Notes: generated by a model from the letters alone, not told the origin. DNA of 64,000 nt from Aliiglaciecola sp. M165 (GCF_007197995.1 NZ_VKKH01000002.1:558001-622000); one strand, 5' to 3'. Positions 44,173 through 53,987 are shown, counted from the stretch's first letter. Translations and numbers: made by a program.

Positions 44173-47100
44173 ATGAAATTTAGCCATATGAAAGTGGCAG
44201 TAGGACACGTATTAAATCACCGCACTTTGTTATGTGGGGCGTTATTGTGGGCACCATCTCAAGGTGCTTTTGGTCAACCTGTGAATACAGTGCAATCGTT
44301 TAATGTTCAGGCAAATCAGGCAGACGTAGCACTAATCGAATTTGCTCAACAAGCCGACCTCACCATTATTTTTCCCTTCGAGAGAGTAAAAGAACGGTTG
44401 GCCAATCCTCTAAATGGCGAATTTAGTATCGAAAATGGCATCAATTTGCTGTTAGAAGGCACCGGATTAGAAGCCTCGTTTGAGCGAGAAGGTGTTGTCA
44501 CAATCAAGAGAATTTCAATTCGGGATACTCAACGAGAGGACAGGTCGCTAATTGAAGAAATTGTCGATTTGTTTACCAGTCAAGGTGACGATTTGATGAC
44601 TTATCCTGAAGAAACGTCTCAAATCGAGACAATTCTTGTACGGGGTATTCGCGGTAGTATGAATCGTGCGATGGACATCAAGCAAAATGCATCGGGAGTG
44701 TCCGACGCAATTCAATCGGAAGAAATGGGTAAATTTCCTGATCTCAATTTAGCTGAATCTTTGCAACGTATAACGGGCGTTTCCATTGACCGATCCGAAG
44801 GTGAAGGGCAGTTTGTTACTGTCAGGGGTTTAGGCCCGCAGTTCAATACAGTGTTAAGTAATGGCAGACGGCTTGCAACTGACAACCAAGGCAGAGAATT
44901 TAGCTTTGATACCATCGCCTCCGAGTTAGTCACCGCAGTCACTGTCGATAAGACTTTCTCCGCAGCCCAGCCATCAGGCGGCATCGGGTCTGTGATCAAC
45001 ATTCAAACTGCACGCCCCTTAAGCTCCAGAGGCTTTAAAATGGCTGGAAGTCTCAAAGCCATGTACGACACAATTAGTGAAAATACCACACCTCAAGGGA
45101 CGGTGTTTGTGAGTCACAGCAACGACAAACTGGGCTGGCTGGTTTCAGTTTCTCATCAAAAACGCAAAGCACGCATTCATGAAGCACAAACCGATGGCTG
45201 GTTGCTCAACACCGATGTGCCCGATTCGCAACTGACCACTGAATCTGAGAATATTTTTGTACCGCGAAATTATGATCAGCGAGTCAGGTTCGATGAACGC
45301 ACACGCAGTGGCGGAACTTTAGTATTGCAATATCGTGCTAGCCCAAATTTAGATATCAGTTTTGATTATCTGCAGTCTGATTTTGATGTCAAAACAGACT
45401 CAACTTCCATGGGACATTGGTTTACATCAAGCAATCTGGAGAACGTACTAACCGATGAAAACGGCACGGTCATCGATTTTGAACAAAATGTTGGCCATGC
45501 GACCGACTTTCATGCTCGCACCTTTGATAGGCCCTCGAGCGTCAAAGCGATGGGCCTAAATAGTCAGTGGCAGCTCTCCCCTAGTTTCAACGTCGAACTA
45601 GATCTTTCGAGTTCTGAGGCAACCACTGAAGATACTCAAGGCGCAGGCAATGCACTTTCGCTGATTGGTTATCTAAATCGCTCGCAGTTTTCTATTTCTC
45701 AGGGCGAAACCTTGCCTCGCATCGACGGTTTTCAAACCGCAGATCCGACTATTGTCGATGCTTTGGGTAATCCTAGTGGTGTATCGAATTATCTGGATCC
45801 GATTAATGGCAAAGCCCATGTGATGTTGCGGCGAGGTTGGAATATTCGTGACAAGTTTGACCAATCTAAAATGGATTTCTCCTGGGACGGTGGGCACGAG
45901 AATTTATCCAGTGTGCAGTTTGGATTGCTTTACTCCGAGCAGTCCAAACGCAATGAACGCTGGGATAACGAAGCGAATGCGGTACATTGCACATTTTGTG
46001 GTTATTTTCCGTCTCCTGATATTCCTGACATTTTCCAAACGGTCTTTGATGCCGGAGAAGATTTTCTATCAGGAATTAGCGGCAGTGAGCATATTCCTAA
46101 ACAGTGGCTTAGACACAATGGCGAAGCGTTATTTAGCTTTTTAGAAGCCACCAGCGGGATTAGTTTTGATGCAGTGTTGCGCAACAATTCATTCTCTATC
46201 GAAGAAAGTGTCAGTGCCGCGTACGCTCAGGCCCAATACAACCAGGAGTGGTCAATTGTCACAATGCAAACGACCTTTGGTATCCGCTATGAAAAAACTG
46301 ATATCGATGTCAGTGGATTGGAAGCCGACCTGCTGGCGTTGACCATTCTAGACCAGACAGAATTAGGTCAGGTTACGTCACAAAGCCGAGCAATCGCACA
46401 ATCCGCCAATTACGATAACTGGTTACCCAGCCTTTCCTTTAAATTTGACTTGCCACAAAATTGGGTAGGCCGAGTCGGTATTTCACAATCTTTGACTCGC
46501 CCCACTATGACACAGATGTCGCCCAGTCAGGTGCTTAACACCACCCGCCAGGGTGGCGATTTGCGCGCAAGTGCCGGTAACCCCCAGCTCAAACCCTTTG
46601 AATCCACAAATATCGACCTGGCTCTTGAGTGGTACTATCAGCCTTCAAGTTATTTGTCAGCGAGTTACTTTAGAAAAAAAGTCAGCAATTTCATCGTCAG
46701 CAATGTCAGTAAAACTACCATCAATGATGTCACCGACCCCAGTACAGGTTCGGATCCAGGTGCAGTGGATGATGAAGACAGTCTGGCGGAATTTGATTTG
46801 ACCACGCCCATAAACGGTCAAACGGCAATTGTCAGAGGCTATGAGTTTGCTATTCAACATAATTTTGATAGCGGCCTTGGTATTGTCGCCAACATGACCT
46901 TAGTTGATAGTAACGCGCAATTGGATCCCAACGACCTATCCCAAAAATTTGCCCTCACCGGGCTCAGTGATTCACAAAATCTTATTATTTATTATGAAAA
47001 TGGGCCGGCTCAACTTCGTTTTGCCTGGAATCATCGAGACGGATTTTTGCAGTCGTTGGTGCAAATTCAGGGCCCAGAGCCTACTTATGTTCGCAGCTAC

Positions 47101-47274
47101 AACCAGCTGGATATGAGTGCCAGTTATGCACTTAACGATAACATTTCGGTGTTTGTTGAGGGGGTAAATTTGACGGAAGAAAACGTGATTAAACATGGAC
47201 GCTATCAAAATCAACTGTTGCTGGCCCAACAGCCAGGCGCCCGATACACCTTTGGTGTGCGCGGCAGCTTTTAA
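44173..47274 (+). CDS. TonB-dependent receptor with N-terminal STN signalling domain
   Basis: A 1033-residue outer-membrane receptor. Signal peptide (residues 15-35), STN domain (residues 40-120: SFNVQANQADVALIEFAQQA), plug domain (GKFPDLNLAESLQRITGVSI; GPQFNTVLSNGRRLA) and a large barrel ending RYTFGVRGSF with terminal Phe. The STN domain should touch the FecR protein encoded divergently, giving trans-envelope control of the sigma factor. It is a paralogue of the receptor at 54-57 kb, which lacks STN. The ligand is probably an oligosaccharide, judging by the neighbours. Confidence 0.92.
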   Translation: MKFSHMKVAVGHVLNHRTLLCGALLWAPSQGAFGQPVNTVQSFNVQANQADVALIEFAQQADLTIIFPFERVKERLANPLNGEFSIENGINLLLEGTGLEASFEREGVVTIKRISIRDTQREDRSLIEEIVDLFTSQGDDLMTYPEETSQIETILVRGIRGSMNRAMDIKQNASGVSDAIQSEEMGKFPDLNLAESLQRITGVSIDRSEGEGQFVTVRGLGPQFNTVLSNGRRLATDNQGREFSFDTIASELVTAVTVDKTFSAAQPSGGIGSVINIQTARPLSSRGFKMAGSLKAMYDTISENTTPQGTVFVSHSNDKLGWLVSVSHQKRKARIHEAQTDGWLLNTDVPDSQLTTESENIFVPRNYDQRVRFDERTRSGGTLVLQYRASPNLDISFDYLQSDFDVKTDSTSMGHWFTSSNLENVLTDENGTVIDFEQNVGHATDFHARTFDRPSSVKAMGLNSQWQLSPSFNVELDLSSSEATTEDTQGAGNALSLIGYLNRSQFSISQGETLPRIDGFQTADPTIVDALGNPSGVSNYLDPINGKAHVMLRRGWNIRDKFDQSKMDFSWDGGHENLSSVQFGLLYSEQSKRNERWDNEANAVHCTFCGYFPSPDIPDIFQTVFDAGEDFLSGISGSEHIPKQWLRHNGEALFSFLEATSGISFDAVLRNNSFSIEESVSAAYAQAQYNQEWSIVTMQTTFGIRYEKTDIDVSGLEADLLALTILDQTELGQVTSQSRAIAQSANYDNWLPSLSFKFDLPQNWVGRVGISQSLTRPTMTQMSPSQVLNTTRQGGDLRASAGNPQLKPFESTNIDLALEWYYQPSSYLSASYFRKKVSNFIVSNVSKTTINDVTDPSTGSDPGAVDDEDSLAEFDLTTPINGQTAIVRGYEFAIQHNFDSGLGIVANMTLVDSNAQLDPNDLSQKFALTGLSDSQNLIIYYENGPAQLRFAWNHRDGFLQSLVQIQGPEPTYVRSYNQLDMSASYALNDNISVFVEGVNLTEENVIKHGRYQNQLLLAQQPGARYTFGVRGSF

Positions 47275-47287
47275 TCCAACCAAAAAA

Positions 47288-48091
47288 TTATTCGTCCCAC
47301 TGAGGAGAAAAATCAGGCGTAGCCTGACGATCGCCACAATCCAATTTTGCAATCGCCTGTATCTCCGCTTCATTTAAAGTGAGCCACAAGCTTTGCATAT
47401 TGGCCTGCATATTTTGTTCGTTGGTTGAGGAAGGGATGGTGGTCATATTCTTCTGGCGCAACCAAGCTAAAACAACCTGCGCAGGTGTTGCCTGATGCGA
47501 GTGAGCAATGCTTTGTATCACTTCATCTTTTAGGACCTTACCATACGCAAAGGGCATGTAGGCGGTAATGTGTAGTCCAGCATTATCGCAAAATTCACCT
47601 AATGTGTTGTTTTGCAAATAGGGATGTACTTCAACTTGATTCGTGAATATGTCATCCATGGATATGGTTTCGGCCGCTTGTTTTATTTGCGAAACCGTGA
47701 AGTTGGAAAGGCCGATTTCGCGGGTCAACCCTGCTTTTTTCGCTTCCAACATGGCGTTCAAGTACTCTTCCATCTCAACACCTGCTGGCGCAGCTGGCCA
47801 ATGCACCAACAACAGATCAACAGCGTCTAGTTGTAGCTTTGATAAGCTCTGTTTTACGCTATCTAGCAGTTTTAGTTGAGTTAGATTGTCGTTCCATACC
47901 TTGGTGGTAACAAAAATCTCATTGTGATTGATTTGGCTATCTGCAATGGCTTGACCTACTTGTTCTTCATTTCCATAAATTTGCGCAGTATCAATATGTC
48001 GATACCCTAGTTTTAAGGCAGAAAGTGTAGACTGATAGGCCAGTTCGTCTTGCAAACGAAAGGTACCAAAACCTAAAACAGGCATGTTCAT
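47288..48091 (-). CDS. Aldo/keto reductase
   Basis: A 267-residue NADPH-dependent reductase of the DkgB/AKR5 type. Catalytic residues: Asp in YRHIDTAQIYGNE with the Tyr, Lys in VTTKVW and His in LLVHWP. The cofactor region near the end is TIPSSTNEQNMQANM. AAGGA lies 7 bases before ATG 48091. The preceding gene on the strand is the GH13 amylase, 85 bases away, so it probably reduces a sugar-derived aldehyde. It is convergent with the STN receptor gene. Confidence 0.9.
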   Translation of the reverse strand: MNMPVLGFGTFRLQDELAYQSTLSALKLGYRHIDTAQIYGNEEQVGQAIADSQINHNEIFVTTKVWNDNLTQLKLLDSVKQSLSKLQLDAVDLLLVHWPAAPAGVEMEEYLNAMLEAKKAGLTREIGLSNFTVSQIKQAAETISMDDIFTNQVEVHPYLQNNTLGEFCDNAGLHITAYMPFAYGKVLKDEVIQSIAHSHQATPAQVVLAWLRQKNMTTIPSSTNEQNMQANMQSLWLTLNEAEIQAIAKLDCGDRQATPDFSPQWDE

Positions 48092-48176
48092 AATGTGTCC
48101 TTTGGAAAAATGGAAATGAAATCGAACCGGCCTGCGCAATTGTGTGCTGACCGGCAGATTGCTTAAGTGTGAAAAT

Positions 48177-49559
48177 TTAGGGCTTGACGAAAATCTTATA
48201 ACCGTAAGCAGGTACAAATATTTTGCTGTCAGCTTTTATCATTAGTGACTGCTTTGTGAAATACTCAACATACTGACCAAGCTGAATCGTTTCATCAAAG
48301 GTTGCGCTTTGCTCGGTGTCAGAAAAATTAAAAACAGCAAACACTTTGTCCTGATTTTTTTGCCTAGCAAATGACAAAATAGATTTAGGGTTGGAGTTAG
48401 GTACAGGGATCATTTTGCCGCCCCAGTCGCCATTCCACAGCGCTTGGTTTTCACGTTTTAATGCGAAAAGGCTTTTATATAAGTCACCAATTGGATGAGG
48501 CTTCCATTCAATCAAATCTTTGTCAAAAAATGCCAGACTGCGGTCTAACCCCGCTTCCTGTCCACTGTAAATAAGTGGCATACCCTCAGCCATCACAGTG
48601 AGCACAATGCTCATATCCAAATGCTTATCGAAGCGAGCAAACATGGTGTCTTCCCAAGAATTTTTATCGTGATTATCAACAAAATTCATTTTGATTGCGT
48701 TGTCGGGCCAAGCACTTAATGAATCGGCAAAGTGTTGGTAAACGCCAGCGGCATCTGAATGGCCTTGGGCGACTTCTTCCAATGCGTCATGCAAATCCCA
48801 TGCGTAGGTCATGTCAAACGCCTTTTTATGCAGGTCTCTGGCATCCCATTCAGCCAGCATGAACACTGGTTTGACGGCATCCAATTCGGCACGAACATTG
48901 TCCCAGAAATCAGTGGGGATAAACCCGGCCACGTCGGCGCGGTAGCCATCAATATTCGCTTCTTTAACCCAGTAAACGAGTGCCTCTGTCATGTATTTTC
49001 GCATATCTGGTTGGTTGTAATCGAAATCGATGATGTCGTCCCAATCCCACCACGGCGTAGGTTGGAAATCACCTTTGTGATCTCGAGTATACCAATGCGG
49101 GTGGCTTTTAGTGAGCGGATTGTCCCACGCACTGTGATTGGCCACCCAATCAAGGATCACATACATACCCATGTCGTGAGCCTGTTTGACTAAACTTTTT
49201 AAGTCTTCCAAAGTGCCAAATTCTGGATTCACCTTCATGTAATCTTTTACTGCGTAATAACTGCCCATTTCGCCTTTTCGATTCAGTTCGCCAATGGGAT
49301 GAATAGGCATTAACCACAAAATGTCTGCACCGAGTTCTTTTAGGCGGGGCAAGTGTTTTGCAAAAGCATTAAAGGTACCTTCTTTGGTGTACTGCCTGAC
49401 GTTAACCTCATAAATGGTGGCCTTTTTCGACCATTCAGGATGGGTGAGTTCGACATAAGGTTTAGGTTGATACTTAGACATAGTGTCATCTGCCTGCAAT
49501 AAGGTTGAAACTAAAACGAGACTCAAAAAGGTGATAACTCGTAGCAAATCTAAAGCCAT
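48177..49559 (-). CDS. GH13 alpha-amylase family glycoside hydrolase (exported)
   Basis: A 460-residue enzyme with a signal peptide (LLRVITFLSLVLVSTLLQA). The TIM barrel shows the four GH13 regions: VILDWVANH, DGYRADVAGF (nucleophile Asp), FMLAEWD (acid/base Glu) and NFVDNHDKNSW (transition-state Asp). The C-terminal beta domain is short. It should cut alpha-glucans or maltodextrins outside the cytoplasm, feeding the TonB receptors and sugar porter of this region. GGAG lies 7 bases before the ATG. Divergent from a LysR gene. Confidence 0.92.
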   Translation of the reverse strand: MALDLLRVITFLSLVLVSTLLQADDTMSKYQPKPYVELTHPEWSKKATIYEVNVRQYTKEGTFNAFAKHLPRLKELGADILWLMPIHPIGELNRKGEMGSYYAVKDYMKVNPEFGTLEDLKSLVKQAHDMGMYVILDWVANHSAWDNPLTKSHPHWYTRDHKGDFQPTPWWDWDDIIDFDYNQPDMRKYMTEALVYWVKEANIDGYRADVAGFIPTDFWDNVRAELDAVKPVFMLAEWDARDLHKKAFDMTYAWDLHDALEEVAQGHSDAAGVYQHFADSLSAWPDNAIKMNFVDNHDKNSWEDTMFARFDKHLDMSIVLTVMAEGMPLIYSGQEAGLDRSLAFFDKDLIEWKPHPIGDLYKSLFALKRENQALWNGDWGGKMIPVPNSNPKSILSFARQKNQDKVFAVFNFSDTEQSATFDETIQLGQYVEYFTKQSLMIKADSKIFVPAYGYKIFVKP

Positions 49560-49714
49560 TGTTGTTCTCCAGCGCGATATAACGTTTAAGTACGGATAAC
49601 TAATATGATGATTTAGTGTGCAAGCAAATGAGCTGAATATAAAGTCTCAACATGCGAAAACATTGTTCACACATACGAACAATTGATATATTTATCCCTC
49701 AAACAGAAACAAAT

Positions 49715-50599
49715 ATGGCATTAGTCATGCAACTAGAACGACTTAAACTTTTTGCCGAGTTGGTTAATGGTGGAAGTTTTACCCGCACCGCAGATAAGCT
49801 GGGGGTATCCAAGGCTTTTTTATCAAAGCACATCAAAGAGTTGGAATATGAACTGTCAACACAGCTGCTGATCCGTAACACACGCACGATGCGCCTGACT
49901 CCAAGTGGCGAAGCCTTGTTTAATCATACCAACAAGCTTCGCTCTTTTTGGCAAGACACCCAACGTCTGGTCCAAAATGTTGATCAAAGTTTGGTGGGAG
50001 ATGTTAGCTTCACTGCGCCAGCAGGCTTGATGACTTACCGCATCATGCCGGCTTTGCAGTCTGTTTTAGCGACTTTTTCGGATATTCACCTCAATGTACA
50101 AACAGGCAACCAAACGTATAATCTACTTGATGCCCATTACGACTTTGCGGTGCGTATTACTCGCACCCCTCCCCAAGACATGATTGCCCAGAAGCTATTT
50201 GATTTTGACTATGTAAGTTGTGCAACGCAGCAATACCTCGATAAGCATGGCGAGCCAGCAACACCATTAGCCATTGAGGGGCATGCACGTTTGTCTTTAT
50301 CTTATTGGCAAAACTGGAGCTATGTTTCGCAGGACGGTCCAATACAAATGGACTCGCAGGCCACCTACCGATTTACCGATAATGAGCTGATCAAACAGGG
50401 GGTTAAAGATCACCTAGGGATCGCTCGTTTACCTGCCTACATGATTGAGCAAGAACTAGAGACTGGGGAGTTGGTGGGTCTATTCAATGATTTTGAACCG
50501 GAGCAACGTTCTGTATATCTCGTCTATCCACAAACCATTAAGCGCCCGATGCGTGTGCAAAAAATCATGGATTGCATTAAGGAACATTGCACCAACTAG
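49715..50599 (+). CDS. LysR-family transcriptional regulator
   Basis: A 294-residue regulator with a winged helix (RLKLFAELVNGGSFTRTADK, then GVSKAFLSKHIKELEYEL) and an effector domain that starts GDVSFTAPAGLMTYRIMPA. It belongs to the AaeR/DhcR-like group that often controls adjacent dehydrogenases. Of the in-frame starts, ATG 49715 or 49727 suits the family; the frame is open from 49652. It is divergent from the GH13/aldo-keto reductase pair, its most likely target. Confidence 0.88.
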   Translation: MALVMQLERLKLFAELVNGGSFTRTADKLGVSKAFLSKHIKELEYELSTQLLIRNTRTMRLTPSGEALFNHTNKLRSFWQDTQRLVQNVDQSLVGDVSFTAPAGLMTYRIMPALQSVLATFSDIHLNVQTGNQTYNLLDAHYDFAVRITRTPPQDMIAQKLFDFDYVSCATQQYLDKHGEPATPLAIEGHARLSLSYWQNWSYVSQDGPIQMDSQATYRFTDNELIKQGVKDHLGIARLPAYMIEQELETGELVGLFNDFEPEQRSVYLVYPQTIKRPMRVQKIMDCIKEHCTN

Positions 50600-50646
50600 A
50601 TTAGCTAATCTGAGCTCGAGATAAAGAGAGCCTGTGCAAAGGTTAA

Positions 50647-51363
50647 CTAGGTGGTTACAACACAGAATGCGTTAGCGGTTAATCGCCCTTGTTGTGGTGT
50701 GGGTGCTTGCCACTTTTTTATCAAGCCTGAATGCAATAGATTGCTGGGGTATATCACCATGCGATTTTTCTTTGCCTCAACGTAATGCAGCATTTCAAAT
50801 AAGTCATTACTGCCCTGCAAGTATTTAGCGTCTGGTACACCTTTTACACTGGCATCATCGGCCAAATTGCGAAAATATGCTTTTTGGTTTTTCTCGGTAA
50901 TGGTCTCAAAGCCACTACGTTTGTGCTTGAAAAAGCCTGTTCCACCAAATTCCGGCCCGCAAAGATAATGTACTAAAGCCCACTGGTTAGGGTTAGTCGT
51001 ATCGAAATGTGGTATTCGTTGAATTGGGACCAATGACTCGGGTGCTTGATTGGTCAATGACAAGGCCGCCAAGTTGATGTCTACGTGTTTCAATACCGCT
51101 GCATTGTTATCTGTTAGATGACTCGCTAAGTGGTACTTGACCCATTCTTGAATCATCTGTTCATAGGCTTTATCTAAAGGTTTTCTAACACCGGGATAAT
51201 AGTCAGTGCCTTGGCCAGAGAAGCTGTTCACATCCCCAGCCATTGAAATCAACTCATCGACATTTTGCAAAAAATCATCCACCACCAACACCGGTGTTTG
51301 CAACTCACCAACCCGAGTCACGGTTATCTCTGGATCTTCATTTGTATTGAATTTAACGGGCAT
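50647..51363 (-). CDS. DUF6445 family protein, 2-oxoglutarate/Fe(II)-oxygenase-like
   Basis: A 238-residue protein typical of halogenase/SapC operons of marine proteobacteria. PHFDTTNPNQWALVHYL carries an HxD pair, and YPSNLLHSGLI supplies a possible distal His followed by an Arg, as in prolyl-hydroxylase-like iron oxygenases. Activity is unproven. ATG 51363 is chosen; an in-frame TTG at 51369 is close to the SapC stop. Last gene of the halogenase-SapC-DUF6445 run. Confidence 0.82.
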   Translation of the reverse strand: MPVKFNTNEDPEITVTRVGELQTPVLVVDDFLQNVDELISMAGDVNSFSGQGTDYYPGVRKPLDKAYEQMIQEWVKYHLASHLTDNNAAVLKHVDINLAALSLTNQAPESLVPIQRIPHFDTTNPNQWALVHYLCGPEFGGTGFFKHKRSGFETITEKNQKAYFRNLADDASVKGVPDAKYLQGSNDLFEMLHYVEAKKNRMVIYPSNLLHSGLIKKWQAPTPQQGRLTANAFCVVTT

Positions 51364-51379
51364 ATCCAAGCCAAAACCC

Positions 51380-52123
51380 CTATTCAGCTGCTGCGCTAAA
51401 CCAGGGATCGACTTCGCCGAGCTTTTGATTCTTTTTGTTTAACAACACATAAATCTGCGCTAGTGAGGCAATTTGAGTGTACATCAATTGCAAAGAGCCC
51501 GAGCTGTTGAGTTTTTCCAATGTCTTGCCATCAAGCTGCTTAAGCTTGTCTTCATCGATACTGTAGAGTCCTTGTATTTTTCTAGACTGCTCATCTATAA
51601 AGGTAAACTCTAATGACAATGGCACTAATAGTTTCAAATCGTTGAGCATTTGAATGTAATCAAAAGTTTGTTGTTCGCCACTCACAAGTTGCGCCAGACA
51701 CTCTTGAGCCTGAGCAAGAAAGGGCGTTGCCTGGCCATTTTCATCAAACAAGGCTTCCCCTTCTGTTTTACTCAGTACCGAACTTAGTTCATTAATACAC
51801 ATGACATAATCTTGACCAGACTGCTCGTCTTGGCCCACAAAAAAAGGTTGACGCATTACGCTTAAAGGAATGTAGACGCTGTCAAACTGAGCATTTTGCC
51901 AAAATAGATTTTCTCCCTCTTCGAAGCCTGTCAAAGCGATACAGTTAAACTGCCCTGTTTGCGCATTCTTAGTAAATAGGATCGGAAACTGTGCGACTAT
52001 TTTAGCAAATTCATTCACGCCTACGGGGATCATGTGCAGGTCAGCACCGTATTCTTCGACTTTTTTTGTATCAACTTTCAGGTGTCGATGATGTAGTGGA
52101 TTTAGGGCGACGAGTTTACTCAT
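51380..52123 (-). CDS. SapC family protein
   Basis: A 247-residue protein of the SapC-like family (start LVALNPLHHRHLKVD; middle FPILFTKNAQTGQFNCIALT; LFWQNAQFDSVYIPLSVMRQ). The name is from a Campylobacter S-layer-region gene but function is unknown. In Alteromonadales and Xanthomonadales these genes travel with TonB receptors and tryptophan-halogenase-like genes, which is the arrangement here. AGGA lies 7 bases before the ATG. Confidence 0.88.
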   Translation of the reverse strand: MSKLVALNPLHHRHLKVDTKKVEEYGADLHMIPVGVNEFAKIVAQFPILFTKNAQTGQFNCIALTGFEEGENLFWQNAQFDSVYIPLSVMRQPFFVGQDEQSGQDYVMCINELSSVLSKTEGEALFDENGQATPFLAQAQECLAQLVSGEQQTFDYIQMLNDLKLLVPLSLEFTFIDEQSRKIQGLYSIDEDKLKQLDGKTLEKLNSSGSLQLMYTQIASLAQIYVLLNKKNQKLGEVDPWFSAAAE

Positions 52124-52178
52124 ATTAATATCCTAAGGGTTAAGTCCGTTTGGTTATTTAACGTTTTGACATCTATGG

Positions 52179-53732
52179 CTACACACTTTGCAAACCATAT
52201 TGTCTGATTTTGTTAATTAGCTCGCGGTTTGAGGGCAACAAGCGGCTGGCCTTACTAATGGCTTGTTGGTTGAGCTGAAATTGCTGCAACGCTAAATTGT
52301 GATCTCGGTCACACACAGCGTGAGTTAAATTTTCAGTGACAAACCCCATGCCATACAACACATACTGGTAGCTTGCCGCTGGAAACACTTCATTATTACT
52401 GGAAAAGTCATGATCAGCAGGCGGGTGATATTGCCATAAGGTCATGAGTTCCTGAAGGCTATTAGGGATCGTATCCGGGTTTCGATTGTCAACCCAAAAT
52501 GCATTGTCGGTGCGCTTTGACAACATATAGTGCAGCTTCAAGAAGTCAATAATCCGCTGCCAGCGATAATCGAATGTCTGATTAAATCGATTGGCCACCA
52601 CATCCATCACTTGCCGGCATGCGGGTAGCTGCTCTGCAATCAGTTGCGCAGACAACTCTACCAACACCAATGCCGACGCTTCAAGGGGTTCAAGAAAACC
52701 CGCTGACAACCCCACCGCGACACAATTGTTTTTCCAGAATATTTTTCTATGGCCGCTTTTTATCGGGATTTCTCGTAACTGGAGTTGCTCAAATCCCTCT
52801 CCTACGTATTTACCAAGTTGCTCATAGGCTCGCTCTTTCGAGGTATGACGGCTAGAGAAAACATGACCTACACCACGGCGATGTTGCAAACCGATGTCCC
52901 AAATCCATCCAGCATCTTGCGCGGTTGAAATCGTATGCGAAGCGATAGGTGAGTCATCTAACTCATAGGGTACCTGCACCGCTAAAGCAGTGTCGATAAA
53001 TAGCACATCATCACAGGGAACAAATTCAACGTCGTAATGTTTACCTATCAATAAAGCGCTAAATCCGGTGCAATCGACAAACAAATCCCCAAAGATTTCG
53101 CCCGCTTCTTTGGTGATCACCGAAGCGATATCATTGTTGTCATGACTGGTTATGCTTTCGACATTGGCTAAGACGTGTTTAACACCCAGTTTTTCTGTGC
53201 AGTGTTGTTGTAAAAAGGCTGAAAATTTTGCCGAATCCAGATGATAAGCATAATTTGCTAGGGCATCGAATTCGCCGTGTCGTATGGTTTTAGGCGCGAG
53301 TCCCTGTTCACAAATAGCTTCTTGGTAGCAGACCAATTCCGAAAAGGATTTGCCTGATTTTTGATGTTGTTCGTGCCAATATTTGGCGAGGTTAGTTTTG
53401 TGAAAACCTTGAGGAAGTACCAATGGGTGATAATAAAAATCATCGTCTTCTCCGGTCACCCATTTTGCAAATTTGGCCCCTTGTTTAAAGCTACCATCAC
53501 ACTGATTAATAAAGTCTGATTCGCTAATACCTAGTTTCAACAAGGTCGTGCGCATGGTAGGCCAAGTGCCCTCACCCACGCCAATGGGAGAAATATCCGG
53601 AGATTCAATCAAAGTCACTTCGATGGAAGGGTTGTGTTGATGTTCAGCGGCGATGCGCCCGGCGGTTATCCAGCCTGCGGTGCCACCGCCCACGATCACA
53701 ACTGAATTAATAGCTTGATTGCTCATCATCAT
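52179..53732 (-). CDS. Flavin-dependent halogenase family protein (tryptophan halogenase-like)
   Basis: A 517-residue FAD protein of the PrnA/RebH fold. N-terminal VVIVGGGTAGWITAGRIA binds FAD; CDGSFKQGAKFAKW near residue 85 supplies the candidate catalytic Lys; LEPLEASALVL near residue 345 matches the FAD/Glu region. The usual WxWxIP motif reads WIWDIG, a change seen in the TonB-receptor-linked subgroup, so tryptophan is not a safe substrate. Three consecutive in-frame ATGs (53732, 53729, 53726) make the start uncertain. First gene of a run with SapC and DUF6445. Confidence 0.88.
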   Translation of the reverse strand: MMMSNQAINSVVIVGGGTAGWITAGRIAAEHQHNPSIEVTLIESPDISPIGVGEGTWPTMRTTLLKLGISESDFINQCDGSFKQGAKFAKWVTGEDDDFYYHPLVLPQGFHKTNLAKYWHEQHQKSGKSFSELVCYQEAICEQGLAPKTIRHGEFDALANYAYHLDSAKFSAFLQQHCTEKLGVKHVLANVESITSHDNNDIASVITKEAGEIFGDLFVDCTGFSALLIGKHYDVEFVPCDDVLFIDTALAVQVPYELDDSPIASHTISTAQDAGWIWDIGLQHRRGVGHVFSSRHTSKERAYEQLGKYVGEGFEQLQLREIPIKSGHRKIFWKNNCVAVGLSAGFLEPLEASALVLVELSAQLIAEQLPACRQVMDVVANRFNQTFDYRWQRIIDFLKLHYMLSKRTDNAFWVDNRNPDTIPNSLQELMTLWQYHPPADHDFSSNNEVFPAASYQYVLYGMGFVTENLTHAVCDRDHNLALQQFQLNQQAISKASRLLPSNRELINKIRQYGLQSV

Positions 53733-53797
53733 CGTATCTTTTTTTTATCAGTTTAAGTCATTAAATATTGTTTGGCTTTTAGGTCTTCAAATACTGG

Positions 53798-53887
53798 AGA
53801 TATCTTTATTTGAAAGCTTCGAAAACAGGGATGTTTTCGCAAAGCGCCCAGGGAAGGGTTCACAGCGTCTTTCAAATAAAGATATCT
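53798..53887. repeat. 90-bp element bounded by a perfect 19-bp inverted repeat
   Basis: AGATATCTTTATTTGAAAG at 53798-53816 is the exact reverse complement of 53869-53887. Inside is a second hairpin, CGAAAAC and GTTTTCG around AGGGAT (53820-53839), then a GC-rich stretch with CGCCCAGGGAAGGGTTC. The whole can fold as a branched stem. It resembles the small palindromic elements scattered through Alteromonadales genomes, possibly a MITE-like or REP-like repeat. No second copy was found in this window. Confidence 0.75.
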
Positions 53888-53952
53888 TTTGTAGTTCATA
53901 CTGGTTTCTAAAGCCTACACGTTATGGGCATATAATCCGAAAATAAACCCAA

Positions 53953-53987
53953 AATCTAAAAAGGGCCGCTATCTGATGATAGCGGCC
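53953..53987 (-). terminator. Rho-independent terminator of TonB receptor 2
   Basis: GGCCGCTATC and GATAGCGGCC form a perfect 10-bp stem with loop TGAT at 53964-53987. On the minus strand it is followed by CTTTTTAGATTTT. It lies 80 bases after the receptor stop and separates receptor and halogenase transcripts. Confidence 0.9.

Noticed and set aside
50598-50611. 14-bp perfect palindrome AGATTAGCTAATCT at the end of the LysR gene
   Set aside because: Short, AT-rich and lying over a stop codon between convergent genes; no sign of function.
53719-53946. 75-codon plus-strand frame
   Set aside because: Runs through the inverted-repeat element and its loop; a by-product of the repeat.
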